64,000 bases of DNA from Neobacillus mesonae (lineage in GTDB: Bacteria; Bacillota; Bacilli; Paenibacillales; Paenibacillaceae), in assembly GCA_023715865.1 (NCBI GenBank), contig JAMBOW010000002.1:434001-498000 (forward strand), read 5' to 3'. Positions 30,875-40,213 of the stretch are shown one piece after another. Below the pieces are notes generated by a model. That model saw only the letters and a list, made by a program, of their open reading frames with translations, had not been told where the DNA came from and made no database searches. The position numbers were made by a program, and so were the translations under genes. Positions within the stretch are counted from its first letter, which is position 1. Every line of letters begins with the position of its first letter.

Positions 30875-30891
30875 ACTTACAATTAGTTAGT
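30875..30891. promoter_or_regulatory. candidate autoregulatory operator of the YodB-like gene
   Basis: ACTTACAATTAGTTAGT is an imperfect palindrome (ACTnACnA / TnGTnAGT) of the spacing used by HxlR/YodB dimers. It starts 33 bases upstream of the start codon, where autorepression would act. Confidence 0.45.
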
Positions 30892-31016
30892 ACATTTCAT
30901 AATAACATATTTTGTAGTTTATGCAAAGAATGATAACACATCCGTTTTATTATTCCATACATTAACCAAAAATGAAGCTATCGACCCATATGCAATTATA
31001 ATTTCATTCTTCATTA

Positions 31017-31042
31017 AAAAAAACCGTCCTAAGACGGTCCTT
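31017..31042 (-). terminator. terminator of orphan RNA
   Basis: On the minus strand GGACCGTC-TTAG-GACGGT is followed by eight T: a strong intrinsic terminator with no gene just before it. Confidence 0.85.
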
Positions 31043-31170
31043 CTATCCGCGGCGCTTTGTGTTACCAGAGCTAACGTATCCACGCCTCCAGAAGCCTTGA
31101 GCTTAGAATTATTAACAAATCCGGAATTATATAAGGAACACGTCATGTTACGTTCGATTCCTAACCTAAT
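31018..31170 (-). ncRNA. candidate structured small RNA or leader
   Basis: A minus-strand unit of about 150 bases with its own promoter: an extended -10 TGCTATAAT, with TATAAT at 31177-31182. It ends in a strong terminator. No ORF with an SD fits inside. The 5' part GUUCCUU (31139-31133) can pair with AAGGAC (31042-31037), and UCCG with CGGA further in, giving a long irregular hairpin like a 6S-type RNA. The last 50 bases (TGGTA...CGCGG then the terminator) also resemble the end of a T-box leader with an insertion. The yodB-like gene is 175 bases downstream. Confidence 0.5.
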
Positions 31171-31225
31171 GACAATATTATAGCATGAGACCCTTTTTAT
31201 AACCAGTACTTTTTACCTATATACT

Positions 31226-31272
31226 TAAAAAAAGCCATGAACCTACTCAAATGTAAGTTCATGGCATTTTTA
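31226..31272 (-). terminator. terminator of the ThuA-like gene operon
   Basis: On the minus strand GCCATGAACTTAC pairs with GTAGGTTCATGGC, followed by seven T. Confidence 0.85.
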
Positions 31273-31280
31273 CACTTATC

Positions 31281-32009
31281 CTATACAAGCACATCCCCAA
31301 GTTCTCTTACAGGTTGACTGTTGCCAAAGACTGGTTTCGTATGATGAAGCGGATATGCCCATTTAATGGAGTTGCTGATGACTTTAAGAATTTCGGGATG
31401 ATAATATGTCGGGTACGTTTCATGCCCTGGACGGAAGTAGAAAATTTTCCCTTCCCCTCTTCGGAACGTACACCCGCTTCTAAATACTTCACCGCCTTGG
31501 AAATTACTTACGAACACGAGTTCATCCGGCGTAGGAATATCAAAAAACTCACCATACATTTCTTCATGCTCCAATAGGATATGGCTATTGATGCCTTCCG
31601 CAATCGGGTGGCTTGGATTCACAGTCCAGATGATCTCCTGCTCGCCCGCTTCCCGCCACTTCAGGTCACAAGAAGTACCCATCAGTGCTTTAAAAGGCTT
31701 GGAGAAGTGTCCGGAGTGAAGCACAACGAAGCCCATTCCATCTAATACTCTCTTTACAACCTTACTTACAATTTCGTCGCTAACTCTGTCATGAGCCATA
31801 TGCCCCCACCAAATTAATACATCCGTCGTATTCAAGACCTCTTCCGTTAGACCATGCTCCGGCTCATCAAGTGTAGCAGTACGAATTGCATATCCTTCTC
31901 CAGAAAGACCATCTTGAAGTGCCTTGTGAATGCCTTCAGGGTATACTTCTTTTACCTCATCATGGATTTTCTCGTGAACAAATTCATTCCAGATGGTGAC
32001 GTTAATCAT
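31281..32009 (-). CDS. ThuA-like protein
   Basis: A 242-residue ThuA-domain protein with a class I glutamine-amidotransferase-like fold. Motifs include [34 protein letters not shown] and [18 protein letters not shown]. ThuA was named for trehalose utilisation in rhizobia, and members often occur with Gfo/Idh dehydrogenases and isomerases acting on oxidised (3-keto) sugars. The exact reaction here is unknown. Last gene of a five-gene unit, 22 bases after the isomerase-like gene. Confidence 0.85.
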   Translation of the reverse strand: MINVTIWNEFVHEKIHDEVKEVYPEGIHKALQDGLSGEGYAIRTATLDEPEHGLTEEVLNTTDVLIWWGHMAHDRVSDEIVSKVVKRVLDGMGFVVLHSGHFSKPFKALMGTSCDLKWREAGEQEIIWTVNPSHPIAEGINSHILLEHEEMYGEFFDIPTPDELVFVSNFQGGEVFRSGCTFRRGEGKIFYFRPGHETYPTYYHPEILKVISNSIKWAYPLHHTKPVFGNSQPVRELGDVLV

Positions 32010-32031
32010 GTTTTACTTCCCCCTAGTGATG

Positions 32032-33000
32032 TTAGACCCACCACATATCGCCAAGCGGCTCTTCAATAAGTACTTGCTTGAGATTGTGGACGGCTTTTGA
32101 GAAACCTTCCTCAACGGACATCAGTCCGTCTTCATGTTCAATGCTGACTACATAATCATATCCGACAAGACGAAGGGCACTGATAATGTCGGCCCAAGTT
32201 TTAATATCATGACCAAATCCGACCGTACGGAACTGCCAAGCACGGGTTTGCATATTCGTATAATCCTGCATGTCTGTAAGTCCGTACATATTTACGTTTA
32301 CAGGATCAATCGTTGTATCTTTTGCATGGAAGTGATGGATTGCACCTTCACGACCCAAAATTTTGATGGATTCCACAGGATCGATACCTTGCCACCACAT
32401 ATGGGAAGGATCAAGGTTCGCACCGATCACTTCGCCTGCAGCTTCACGCAATTTGAGCAGTGTGGCTGGAGTGTGTACAGAGAAACCGCCATGCAATTCC
32501 AAACCGATTTTTACGTTATGATCGGAAGCGAATTTACCCCATTCCGTCCAGTACGGTATCAGTTTATTCTCCCATTGCCATTTCAATACTTCCTGGAAAT
32601 CATTTGGCCATGGAGCTACCGGCCAGTTCGGATATTTAGCATCCTCATGATCTCCTGGAAGCCCTGAGAATGTATTTACAACAGGTACTTCAAGCTTCTC
32701 AGCCAATTTGACTGTGTTTACGAAATCATCATGGAATTTCTTAGCGATATCTTTTTGCGGATGAAGCGGGTTACCATGACAGCTGAGTGCGCTGATGATC
32801 AGTCCGCGGGATTCAACCGCTTTTTTGAATTCTTTCAATGCTGTTTCATTCTCCAGAAGTTCAGCCGGTTTACAATGAGCATTTCCAGGATGTCCTCCGG
32901 TTCCGATTTCAATCGCACCAAGTCCCTTGGAAGCTATATAATCTAGTGCATCTTCAAACTTACGACCGCCAAATAGTACTGCAAATACGCCCAATTTCAT
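32032..33000 (-). CDS. sugar phosphate isomerase/epimerase-like TIM-barrel protein
   Basis: A 322-residue AP-endonuclease-2/xylose-isomerase-like barrel. Metal-site candidates are in IGLELHGGFS, GANLDPSHMWWQG, IHHFHAKDT and VSIEHED, the usual Glu/Asp/His set. It has a GGAGGG SD. It lies between a Gfo/Idh oxidoreductase and the ThuA gene, and is longer than the second barrel protein of this operon, so the two probably act on different intermediates. Confidence 0.88.
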   Translation of the reverse strand: MKLGVFAVLFGGRKFEDALDYIASKGLGAIEIGTGGHPGNAHCKPAELLENETALKEFKKAVESRGLIISALSCHGNPLHPQKDIAKKFHDDFVNTVKLAEKLEVPVVNTFSGLPGDHEDAKYPNWPVAPWPNDFQEVLKWQWENKLIPYWTEWGKFASDHNVKIGLELHGGFSVHTPATLLKLREAAGEVIGANLDPSHMWWQGIDPVESIKILGREGAIHHFHAKDTTIDPVNVNMYGLTDMQDYTNMQTRAWQFRTVGFGHDIKTWADIISALRLVGYDYVVSIEHEDGLMSVEEGFSKAVHNLKQVLIEEPLGDMWWV

Positions 33001-33056
33001 AAACTAAATCCCTCCTGAATGGTTTATAATCATTATTTAAACGAATAGTCTGTTTA

Positions 33057-34139
33057 TTATTCGAAATATACCGCTTTTCCTGTACGTGCAGATTCATAAA
33101 TAGCTTCAAGGATTTGAGTTACTACATAAGCTTGCTCCGGTTTTACTAAAGGCTCTTTATCTTCAAGGACCGCTTCAATCCACATTCTTGCTTCACGATC
33201 CGCATCGCTTTCAGTTTGACCTTCAAAGAAGGCAACTCCACCGGCTTTAAGATCAATATTTTGCTCATAAAGTCTGCTTAATTTCTCACCGTTCAAGCGA
33301 AGGCCATTCTTCATATCAGCTCCGCCTTCCGTTCCGGCAAGAAGGCTTTGAGCTTCCCCTGTTTCTACGACATTAAGAGCCCAGCTTGCCTCCACCTGAA
33401 TGGTTGCTCCGTTCTCCATCGTAACAAAGCCGAAAGCAGAGTCCTCTACATTAAATTCCTCCGGATTCCATGGACCAAATGCATTCGCAGCATTTTCACG
33501 TCCGCTAAGTTTATGGAAGACAGAACCCATTACGCTTTTTGGCTTGTAATTATCCATCAGCCATAGTGTCAGGTCTAGAGCATGTGTACCGATATCAATA
33601 AGCGGACCCCCGCCTTGCTTTTCCTCGTCCAGGAATACACCCCAGGTCGGAACTCCACGGCGCCGAAGAGCAATGGCTTTACCGTAATAAATATCCCCCA
33701 GTTCTCCTGCTTCTATCAGCTCTTTCAGATAGAGGCTGTCATTACGAAAACGGTTCTGATAAGCGATAGACAGTTTTTTGCCTGTGCGCTTTGCCGCTTC
33801 AATCATCTCACGCGCCTGCTCCGATGTCTTAGCCATCGGCTTTTCGCACATGACATGCTTGCCTGCTTCAAGAGCCGATACGGTGATCACGGAATGGGAA
33901 TCATTCGGTGTACATACATGGACTACATCAATGCTCTTATCTTTAAGCAATTCGTTGTAATCTGTGTAAACCTTTGCTCCCTCAGCGCCGTATTTAGCTG
34001 CTGCTTCCTCGGCACGGGATTCGACGATGTCGCAGAAAGCGACCATTTCGGCGTTCTTCTGTTTAGAAAGAGATGGCATATGTTTACCGTTCGCGATACC
34101 TCCGCAACCGATAATAGCTACTTTTAATGTTTTAGACAT
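33057..34139 (-). CDS. Gfo/Idh/MocA family oxidoreductase
   Basis: 360 residues. The N-terminal Rossmann fold has IIGCGGIANGKHMPSL. The EKP catalytic motif is in HVMCEKPMAKT, and the C-terminal substrate domain has GGGPLIDIGTHALDLTLWL with the usual His. It would oxidise or reduce a sugar or cyclitol with NAD(P). It overlaps the barrel gene upstream by 8 bases (ATGTCTAA), showing tight coupling. Confidence 0.9.
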   Translation of the reverse strand: MSKTLKVAIIGCGGIANGKHMPSLSKQKNAEMVAFCDIVESRAEEAAAKYGAEGAKVYTDYNELLKDKSIDVVHVCTPNDSHSVITVSALEAGKHVMCEKPMAKTSEQAREMIEAAKRTGKKLSIAYQNRFRNDSLYLKELIEAGELGDIYYGKAIALRRRGVPTWGVFLDEEKQGGGPLIDIGTHALDLTLWLMDNYKPKSVMGSVFHKLSGRENAANAFGPWNPEEFNVEDSAFGFVTMENGATIQVEASWALNVVETGEAQSLLAGTEGGADMKNGLRLNGEKLSRLYEQNIDLKAGGVAFFEGQTESDADREARMWIEAVLEDKEPLVKPEQAYVVTQILEAIYESARTGKAVYFE

Positions 34140-34911
34140 GAACTTTACCTCCGCCTGCAGCGTATTGTTTAATCCAATTCAGACTTGCCTCAATGCTTTC
34201 AAGTGGTGGATTCGTGCAAATATCTTGTTCGACGACGATCCATTCAACTCCAGCTTGTTCAGCAGCATCACCTACTGCTGCAACGTCAACTTCTCCTTGT
34301 CCCAGCTCCACGGTCAGCGGACTTCCATCCTCTTTACGCTTTACGTCCTTCCAGTGAACGATTGGCAAGCGTCCCTTATAAGCTTGAATATACTCAATAG
34401 GGCTGTAGCCGGCGAAATGAATCCAGCAAGTGTCGAGCTCAGCCAGCAGTACATCCGCAGGTACTGAGTCATATAAGGCATCAAGTGCTGTTCTTCCACC
34501 AATCTTCTCTGTTAATTCAAAGTCATGGTTATGGTATAGCAGCACCAGACCTTCTTGTTTCAGCCTGCTTCCGATTTCCTGGAGATTCGTAAATATCTGC
34601 GGCCAGCTGCTTCGCTGCTCCTCGGAAAGATAGGGCACAACAATATTCTTGTTGCCAATTTCTTTATGATAAGCAATGACGCTGTCCAAATCTTCCAGCA
34701 AACTGGTGTACTGAACGTGAGTGCCAAGCACTTCAAGCCCATACTCATCCAGCATCGCTTTCACTTCTTCTGCAGAATGCCCGTAGAAATGATGGAATTC
34801 TACACCCTGATAGCCAAGCTCAGCCACTTTGGCCAGCGTTCCTTTAAAATCCTCTTCAAGCAGGTCGCGCAGTGTATAGAGCTGAAGTCCAAGTCGTAAC
34901 ATTTGAGTCAC
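34132..34911 (-). CDS. sugar phosphate isomerase/epimerase-like TIM-barrel protein
   Basis: A 259-residue barrel. Metal-ligand motifs are in GVEFHHFYGHSAEEV, LLYHNHDFEL, LLAELDTCWIHFAG, IVHWKDVK and WIVVEQD. It belongs to the same superfamily as the gene at 32032 but is shorter and clearly a different subfamily. It lies 14 bases after the first oxidoreductase of the unit and overlaps the next. Confidence 0.88.
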   Translation of the reverse strand: MTQMLRLGLQLYTLRDLLEEDFKGTLAKVAELGYQGVEFHHFYGHSAEEVKAMLDEYGLEVLGTHVQYTSLLEDLDSVIAYHKEIGNKNIVVPYLSEEQRSSWPQIFTNLQEIGSRLKQEGLVLLYHNHDFELTEKIGGRTALDALYDSVPADVLLAELDTCWIHFAGYSPIEYIQAYKGRLPIVHWKDVKRKEDGSPLTVELGQGEVDVAAVGDAAEQAGVEWIVVEQDICTNPPLESIEASLNWIKQYAAGGGKVHV

Positions 34912-34925
34912 CTCTACTGATTGGA

Positions 34926-36032
34926 TTAGTTGTTCGATACATGCTCTTTCGTCGCTGTGTTCTCATTGCTCGGTTCTTCAAACGTGCTTTCCAGCAAAAT
35001 GTGCTTGCCTTCAATGGAAGAACGTTCAAATGCATGCATTGCTTCAAGCACATGATACCCGAGCTTGCCGCTCGCTTCCGCTTCAGCGCCGTTTTGGATC
35101 GCCTGAACCATCTGATTCAAGCCGAGTCCTCGTTCATTCTGCTCACTAGCCGAAACCGGAGGAATAACTTCCCAAGATTCAGACCCTAATTTCTTGAGCT
35201 TCACTTCTCCGTTGAAGAAGTTTGGATCAGGCACTTGGAGCGTGCCCTCTGTTCCGTGAATCTCAATGAGTGGCAATCCTGATCCGCCTCGAATATCAAA
35301 GCTTGCAATCATCGTACCAATAACGCCATTTGCAAAATCAATTGTTCCGGCTAGATGAGTCGGGGTCTGCACTTGAAGTTTCTGTCCTTGCTTCGGTCCT
35401 GAACCGACGACACGGTCCGGTATCTGGATGCCAGTCGAAGCGCTTACCCTTCTGATCGGTCCTAACAGTTTCACAAGTGTTGTTAAATAATACGGTCCCA
35501 TATCAAGCATCGGTCCGCCGCCGTAGGCGTAGAAAAATTCAGGATCTGGATGCCAGGATTCCGGCCCTGAGCCCATGAAAAATGCCGTTGCTGAAACCGG
35601 TTTTCCGATGATCCCATCCTGAATGGCTTTAATTGCAGTCTGAATACCCGACCCTAGAAAAGTATCCGGGGCGGTACCGACGTAAAGCCCTTTTTCCTCT
35701 GCCAGCTCAAGCACTTTACGGCCATCTTCAAGCGAGATCGTGAATGGCTTTTCACCGTATACATGCTTTCCTGCTTTAAGAGCAGCTATATTTGTTACGG
35801 CATGACTGCCGGGTACCGTCAAATTTAAAACGAGTTCAATTTCTTCATTGTTCAGCAGCTCGTCAACCGTGTAAGCGTTTGCTATACCGAACTCGGCTGC
35901 TCTCGCTTCGGCGCGTTCCACGATGAGGTCCGCTACCGCAACTACTTCAATTACAGGACTTTTTTTCAGGTTTGTTAGGTAAATGCTGCTGATATTACCA
36001 CACCCGATAATGCCTGCTTTCATTTTCTTCAA
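34926..36032 (-). CDS. Gfo/Idh/MocA family oxidoreductase
   Basis: About 368 residues. Rossmann motif IIGCGNISSIYL, catalytic EKP in GEKPFTIS, and a C-terminal GGGPMLDMGPYYL motif. First gene of the five-gene unit that runs to the ThuA gene. The start is uncertain: a TTG at 36032 is 11 bases after AGGAG, while an ATG at 36023 is farther away; a GTG at 36044 abuts the SD and is unlikely. Divergent from the AraC regulator. Confidence 0.88.
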   Translation of the reverse strand: MKKMKAGIIGCGNISSIYLTNLKKSPVIEVVAVADLIVERAEARAAEFGIANAYTVDELLNNEEIELVLNLTVPGSHAVTNIAALKAGKHVYGEKPFTISLEDGRKVLELAEEKGLYVGTAPDTFLGSGIQTAIKAIQDGIIGKPVSATAFFMGSGPESWHPDPEFFYAYGGGPMLDMGPYYLTTLVKLLGPIRRVSASTGIQIPDRVVGSGPKQGQKLQVQTPTHLAGTIDFANGVIGTMIASFDIRGGSGLPLIEIHGTEGTLQVPDPNFFNGEVKLKKLGSESWEVIPPVSASEQNERGLGLNQMVQAIQNGAEAEASGKLGYHVLEAMHAFERSSIEGKHILLESTFEEPSNENTATKEHVSNN

Positions 36033-36180
36033 TGATCTTGTCACTCCTCTGGTGATTGACCTTCAATGTCACTTCGTAAACCTGGTACTATAGTATTCCA
36101 TCTGTTTATAAATTAAAATGAAGTATATGATCAAAACATGAACAATCTGGTCATTATTTTTAGTTCAAGGAGTTAGCGCC

Positions 36181-37002
36181 ATGTCAGTAGATCAAACTTG
36201 CCAAGTTCTTACAGCAGGCTTTTCGTTTCATCGCAAACCTTATTATTTCTCACAGCCTGAAGGGGTAAAAAATTACCTATTTCGACTTCAAACCGACGGA
36301 AGGTGCAGAGCCAGGGTAGATGGGGACATGACCTTTATCGAATCTGGGGATTTGCTGTTATTCCACCCCACAGAGCCTTATGAGCTGAAGATTGATAATG
36401 AAGAAAACGGGGCAGGAAACTCCCTGGTAGAGAGCGGAGACTATCATATTTTCTTCACAGGAGAATGGGTCGACGAATGGTGGCATAAAAAGAAACGTCC
36501 GACACGGATCAAGGTAGAATTGACTGAAAGCTTACTTAGCCTATTTCGTCAAATCGTGCTTGAACAGCGCCGGATCGCCAATCCTTTTCCAGAAATACCA
36601 AGCTATTACATGCGTATATTATGTCTTGAAATCGATCGTCTGCTCTCGGAACACCCAACGACTACACAGAACAGCTATTTGGCATATCAGATTAAAAATT
36701 ACATAGTGGAAAATGCTTCTTCCTTATTCAAGCTCGAGGATGTTGCTGCCAGCATAGGCATCAGCGTCTCGAGAGCGGTGCATTTATTTAAGGAAGCCTT
36801 TGATACGAGCATTATGCAGTATACGCTGGACGTGCGGCTGAATATGGCACGGGAGAGAATTATCTTCAGTCCCATGTCTCTTGAACATGTAGCCGAATCG
36901 TCAGGCTTTAACAGCTATACTTATTTTCATCGCGTGTTTAAGGCCCGGTTCGGTATGTCGCCGCGAGAATTCCGCACCATCCACCGAGAACAAATCCTTT
37001 AG
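36181..37002 (+). CDS. AraC-family regulator of the divergent sugar cassette
   Basis: 273 residues. An N-terminal cupin-like effector domain (about 20-150, motif FIESGDLLLFHPTEPYEL) and two C-terminal helix-turn-helix motifs (about 175-270; LEDVAASIGISVSRAVHLF and LEHVAESSGFNSYTYFHRVFKARFG). It faces the five-gene oxidoreductase/isomerase operon across about 150 bases, so it is the likely activator of that operon in response to its sugar. It shares its last 4 bases with the convergent gene that follows. Confidence 0.88.
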   Translation: MSVDQTCQVLTAGFSFHRKPYYFSQPEGVKNYLFRLQTDGRCRARVDGDMTFIESGDLLLFHPTEPYELKIDNEENGAGNSLVESGDYHIFFTGEWVDEWWHKKKRPTRIKVELTESLLSLFRQIVLEQRRIANPFPEIPSYYMRILCLEIDRLLSEHPTTTQNSYLAYQIKNYIVENASSLFKLEDVAASIGISVSRAVHLFKEAFDTSIMQYTLDVRLNMARERIIFSPMSLEHVAESSGFNSYTYFHRVFKARFGMSPREFRTIHREQIL

Positions 37003-37298
37003 GGTTTGCGATGCTGAATAACTTCGGTCACAACCACCGCAAGATCAACGTTACCGTATAGTGACAAGACACCCAGGAGTGTATCGTCAGCAATGTCACC
37101 TGCTTCTTCTTTAGAAACGACCAATTTCATTGCATGCTGAAGCCGTTCATTGCTGTTTTGCTGAGGATAAGCTCTCCGGTACAGCTCCTCCGGGTCCTGG
37201 TCATTATTCACACACCACTGCGCGAAGACAAGTATCATCATATCCTCATCTTGACGATAGCTTTCAATAATTTGTTCTTCCATCTCTTTTTTGTTCAA
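36999..37298 (-). CDS. small acidic protein of unknown function
   Basis: 99 residues, mostly helical and acidic, with no membrane segment, cysteine or known motif. It reads EQIIESYRQDEDMMILVFAQWC at its N-terminal side, then a YGNVDLAVVVTEVIQ end. Convergent with the AraC gene (4-base overlap at stops) and just downstream of an oxidoreductase gene on the same strand. Codon use looks ordinary. I do not recognise the family. Confidence 0.6.
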   Translation of the reverse strand: MNKKEMEEQIIESYRQDEDMMILVFAQWCVNNDQDPEELYRRAYPQQNSNERLQHAMKLVVSKEEAGDIADDTLLGVLSLYGNVDLAVVVTEVIQHRKP

Positions 37299-37335
37299 AG
37301 TTCAAAATCTCCCATCTTGGTTTATAACCTCTATT

Positions 37336-38274
37336 CTACTGCAGCAGCTTCTCCGCAAGCTCATGGCTTGCCAGCACTCTTCCTGCATGTAGCTCACATG
37401 CTTCAGGATCCTCTCCTAGGTAATCAAGAAAATGCTGCACACAACCTGTAAATCCTCTTCGGGTAATAACCGCTTCCCAGCTGCCGGGTGCTTTAATGAT
37501 AGCTGGCGAACCGGCTTCTTGAAGCTGAAGAGACTCCATCTGCTCGACAACAGCCGTTCTTCCCGAGCCGTGAAGCTCAATTGTCTCCAGGTCGGCTCCG
37601 GCAAAACGAACCATCCCCAACGACCCAACCCCCCTTTTCCCGAAAGAGATACTGCCAGTGGCTTGCAGCAAGGCTCCGCCTGAGTTAAGTCTCAATTGAT
37701 GAGATGCCAGCTCGTAATCCTCGCCGCTCAGCCATAAGAGCGTATCAATCATATGAATTAAATCGTCATATACCGTAATACGGCTTGACCGGCTGTCCAG
37801 CTTAGTTCGATGCTTTATACAGGATATGCTTTCAAGCTCTCCGGCTGATGTGATCCAAGCCTTAGCTTCTCGGTAAAATGGCGCAAATCTGCGATTAAAG
37901 CCGACTGCCAATAGTACGCCCGCTGCTTCCGCAAAGGCGGCCATTTCTATGGATTCCTTAAGATCATAGGATAAAGGCTTATCCACATATACCGCAATCC
38001 CTCTCTCTATGCAAGCCATGACGATCTCATAGTGAGATTCCGTAGAGCTATGTACAAATACGGCATCTAGATCCCAGCTGAGCATTTCTTGTAGCACGCT
38101 TGTCCCCTTTTGAAGACGATAATCGCGAATAACCTCCTCTGTCTTGGATACAGAACGGTTCATTACGCCGACAACCTCTACTCCGGGATGAGCGGTGAGC
38201 AGTGGCAGATATACCTTTTTCGCGATGTCTCCCAATCCGACAATCGCTATTCTTTTACGGACAGTTGTATTCAT
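37336..38274 (-). CDS. Gfo/Idh/MocA family oxidoreductase (MviM-like)
   Basis: About 312 residues. Rossmann motif IVGLGDIAKKVYLPLL, EKP-equivalent DKP in VYVDKPLSYD, and YDDLIHMIDTLLWLSG in the C-terminal domain. The catalytic motif reads VDKP, a variant found in this branch. It is shorter than the two oxidoreductases of the nearby cassette and is a different subgroup. The start is uncertain: ATG at 38274 or 38301; the AGGAG is in between, favouring 38274. Confidence 0.82.
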   Translation of the reverse strand: MNTTVRKRIAIVGLGDIAKKVYLPLLTAHPGVEVVGVMNRSVSKTEEVIRDYRLQKGTSVLQEMLSWDLDAVFVHSSTESHYEIVMACIERGIAVYVDKPLSYDLKESIEMAAFAEAAGVLLAVGFNRRFAPFYREAKAWITSAGELESISCIKHRTKLDSRSSRITVYDDLIHMIDTLLWLSGEDYELASHQLRLNSGGALLQATGSISFGKRGVGSLGMVRFAGADLETIELHGSGRTAVVEQMESLQLQEAGSPAIIKAPGSWEAVITRRGFTGCVQHFLDYLGEDPEACELHAGRVLASHELAEKLLQ

Positions 38275-38434
38275 CTTGACTTCATCTTCTCCTGTCTCCA
38301 TATTCTTGATCTAGTGTAACAAGCAGAAGCATATCTAGCAAAGCAAAACAATGGCGTGTCCTCACCTTCACTATGTAAGCACTCATGGTATCCGCTATAA
38401 TAGATGAATATTAAACTCCCTTAAGGATGGTAAG

Positions 38435-39058
38435 ATGAAAAAATGGCTTCTTTTTGTACTGCTGTATGCACCTGCACTCGTATCCCTTTATTTATACAAA
38501 AATGAAATTATGGCCTGGTCTCAGGATCATGCCACGTATTTTAATTTGACAGTGATTGCTACACTATTTGCTCTCTTTCCCGTACTTCCCTACAAGCTTG
38601 TTATCGGGCTGCTCGGTTACTCTTTCGGTGCTGTGATGGGCGGTGTAGTTACGTGGATGGGAACGACCATTGCTTCGATCATTATTTATATTTTAGTCAG
38701 ATGGTTGTTTCAGGAGAAGGGCCGCATCTATTTGGAACGGATTCCCGGTATATCAAAACTTACAGTCCTATTCAAACAGCATACTTTCAGCACTGTTCTT
38801 CTCGCAAGAATGCTGCCCATTATTCCACAAATGGGTGTAAATATATATGCAGGGACAGCAGCCCTTCCTTTTTGGAGCTACCTATTGGCCACTTCAATCG
38901 GAAAATTGCCCAGCATTGCTCTATACGCCTATGCAGGTAATAACCTCTTTGAGCACCCGGTTCAAACCGCTGGACTAGCACTGATCTATATTCTAATGCT
39001 CGCTGTAGCGTTTGCAGCCTACAAAATCCGGTTAAAGCAAATACACGAACCGAGATAG
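38435..39058 (+). CDS. TVP38/TMEM64-family membrane protein
   Basis: A 207-residue SNARE-associated/DedA-like protein with about five hydrophobic segments. The central conserved stretch is GYSFGAVMGGVVTWMGTTIAS and FSTVLLARMLPIIPQMGVN, with the family's Arg and Pro residues in re-entrant loops. Members are implicated in lipid scrambling and membrane homeostasis. Monocistronic; no regulatory site was recognised. Confidence 0.85.
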   Translation: MKKWLLFVLLYAPALVSLYLYKNEIMAWSQDHATYFNLTVIATLFALFPVLPYKLVIGLLGYSFGAVMGGVVTWMGTTIASIIIYILVRWLFQEKGRIYLERIPGISKLTVLFKQHTFSTVLLARMLPIIPQMGVNIYAGTAALPFWSYLLATSIGKLPSIALYAYAGNNLFEHPVQTAGLALIYILMLAVAFAAYKIRLKQIHEPR

Positions 39059-39150
39059 CTGATAAATTTGGTTAATATCGGTTTTATAAGATATAATATT
39101 TCAATACACATTGTACTCATATCTTCGATTGGAAATGGAGTGATTATAGA

Positions 39151-40119
39151 ATGGAACCATTATATACGGAAAAGGCAACTTTTGCGGGCGGATGCTTCTG
39201 GTGTATGGTATCCCCGTTTGAAGAGCTTCCTGGCATTCTTAAAGTAAGATCCGGCTATACGGGAGGACATACCGAGAATCCGACCTATGAAGAGGTTTGC
39301 TCAGAAACGACAGGTCATGTAGAGGCTGTTCAGATCACTTATGATCCTAAAGTATTCCCTTATGAGAAGCTGCTGGCCCTGTTCTGGCAGCAGATTGATC
39401 CGACGGATGCCGGCGGACAATTCCATGATCGCGGTACTTCTTATCAAACGGCTATCTTTTATCATACTGAAGAACAGAAAGTGAAGGCTGAGGCTTCCAA
39501 GCAGGCCCTTGAAGCGAGCGGACGTTTTGATAAACCGATCTTTACCCCGATTCTTCCAGCCAAAACGTTCTATGAAGCTGAGGAATATCATCAGGATTAT
39601 CACAAGAAAAATCCAGGTCATTACAAACGGTACAAAAAGGGCTCCGGACGTGAGGACTATATTGAGAACCATTGGTCCCGTCCAGTTGATAAAGAACAGC
39701 TGAAGGAAACGCTGACTCCTATGCAATATGATGTCACCCAAAACAGCGCCACCGAGCCCCCGTTCCAGAACGAGTTCTGGAATCATGAAGGAGACGGCAT
39801 TTACGTGGATATCGTATCCGGTGAGCCGCTCTTCAGCTCCCGTGACAAATATGATGCCGGTTGCGGATGGCCGAGCTTTACCCGGCCGCTTAGAGATTAC
39901 AGTATTAAGGAAAAAACAGATCTTTCCCATTTCATGATTCGCACGGAAGTCAGAAGCCGTGAAGCGGATTCCCATCTTGGTCATGTATTTGATGACGGTC
40001 CGGGAGAAAACGGACTAAGATACTGTATTAATTCGGCAGCGCTCAAATTCGTGCCAAAAGAGGATTTAGATAAAGAAGGATACAGCGAGTATGCTCATCT
40101 GTTTTCAGATGCAAAATAA
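39151..40119 (+). CDS. msrAB: bifunctional methionine sulfoxide reductase MsrAB
   Basis: 322 residues. The N-terminal MsrA domain (about 1-160) has catalytic C15 in GGCFWCM and reduces the S epimer. The C-terminal MsrB domain (about 180-320) has [18 protein letters not shown] and catalytic cysteine in LRYCINS for the R epimer. The zinc-binding CxxC pairs found in some MsrB are absent. The fusion order is the common AB form of Firmicutes. A possible -10 TATAAT is at 39092-39097. Confidence 0.96.
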   Translation: MEPLYTEKATFAGGCFWCMVSPFEELPGILKVRSGYTGGHTENPTYEEVCSETTGHVEAVQITYDPKVFPYEKLLALFWQQIDPTDAGGQFHDRGTSYQTAIFYHTEEQKVKAEASKQALEASGRFDKPIFTPILPAKTFYEAEEYHQDYHKKNPGHYKRYKKGSGREDYIENHWSRPVDKEQLKETLTPMQYDVTQNSATEPPFQNEFWNHEGDGIYVDIVSGEPLFSSRDKYDAGCGWPSFTRPLRDYSIKEKTDLSHFMIRTEVRSREADSHLGHVFDDGPGENGLRYCINSAALKFVPKEDLDKEGYSEYAHLFSDAK

Positions 40120-40153
40120 ACAAACAAATCATGCCTGATAGGCGCCTTACAAG

Positions 40154-40187
40154 CAAACGCAGGGTCTCATTAATTGAGATCCTGCGT
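40154..40187. terminator. convergent hairpin between msrAB and amj
   Basis: AACGCAGG-TCTCA pairs with TGAGA-CCTGCGTT. Flanking T runs are short and interrupted, so termination may be partial in each direction. Confidence 0.65.
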
Positions 40188-40213
40188 TATTTGTATTTGT
40201 CAGGCTTCGCTGA

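Noticed and set aside
30919..31146. 75-codon minus-strand frame
   Set aside because: It runs through a strong terminator and the structured RNA and has no SD.
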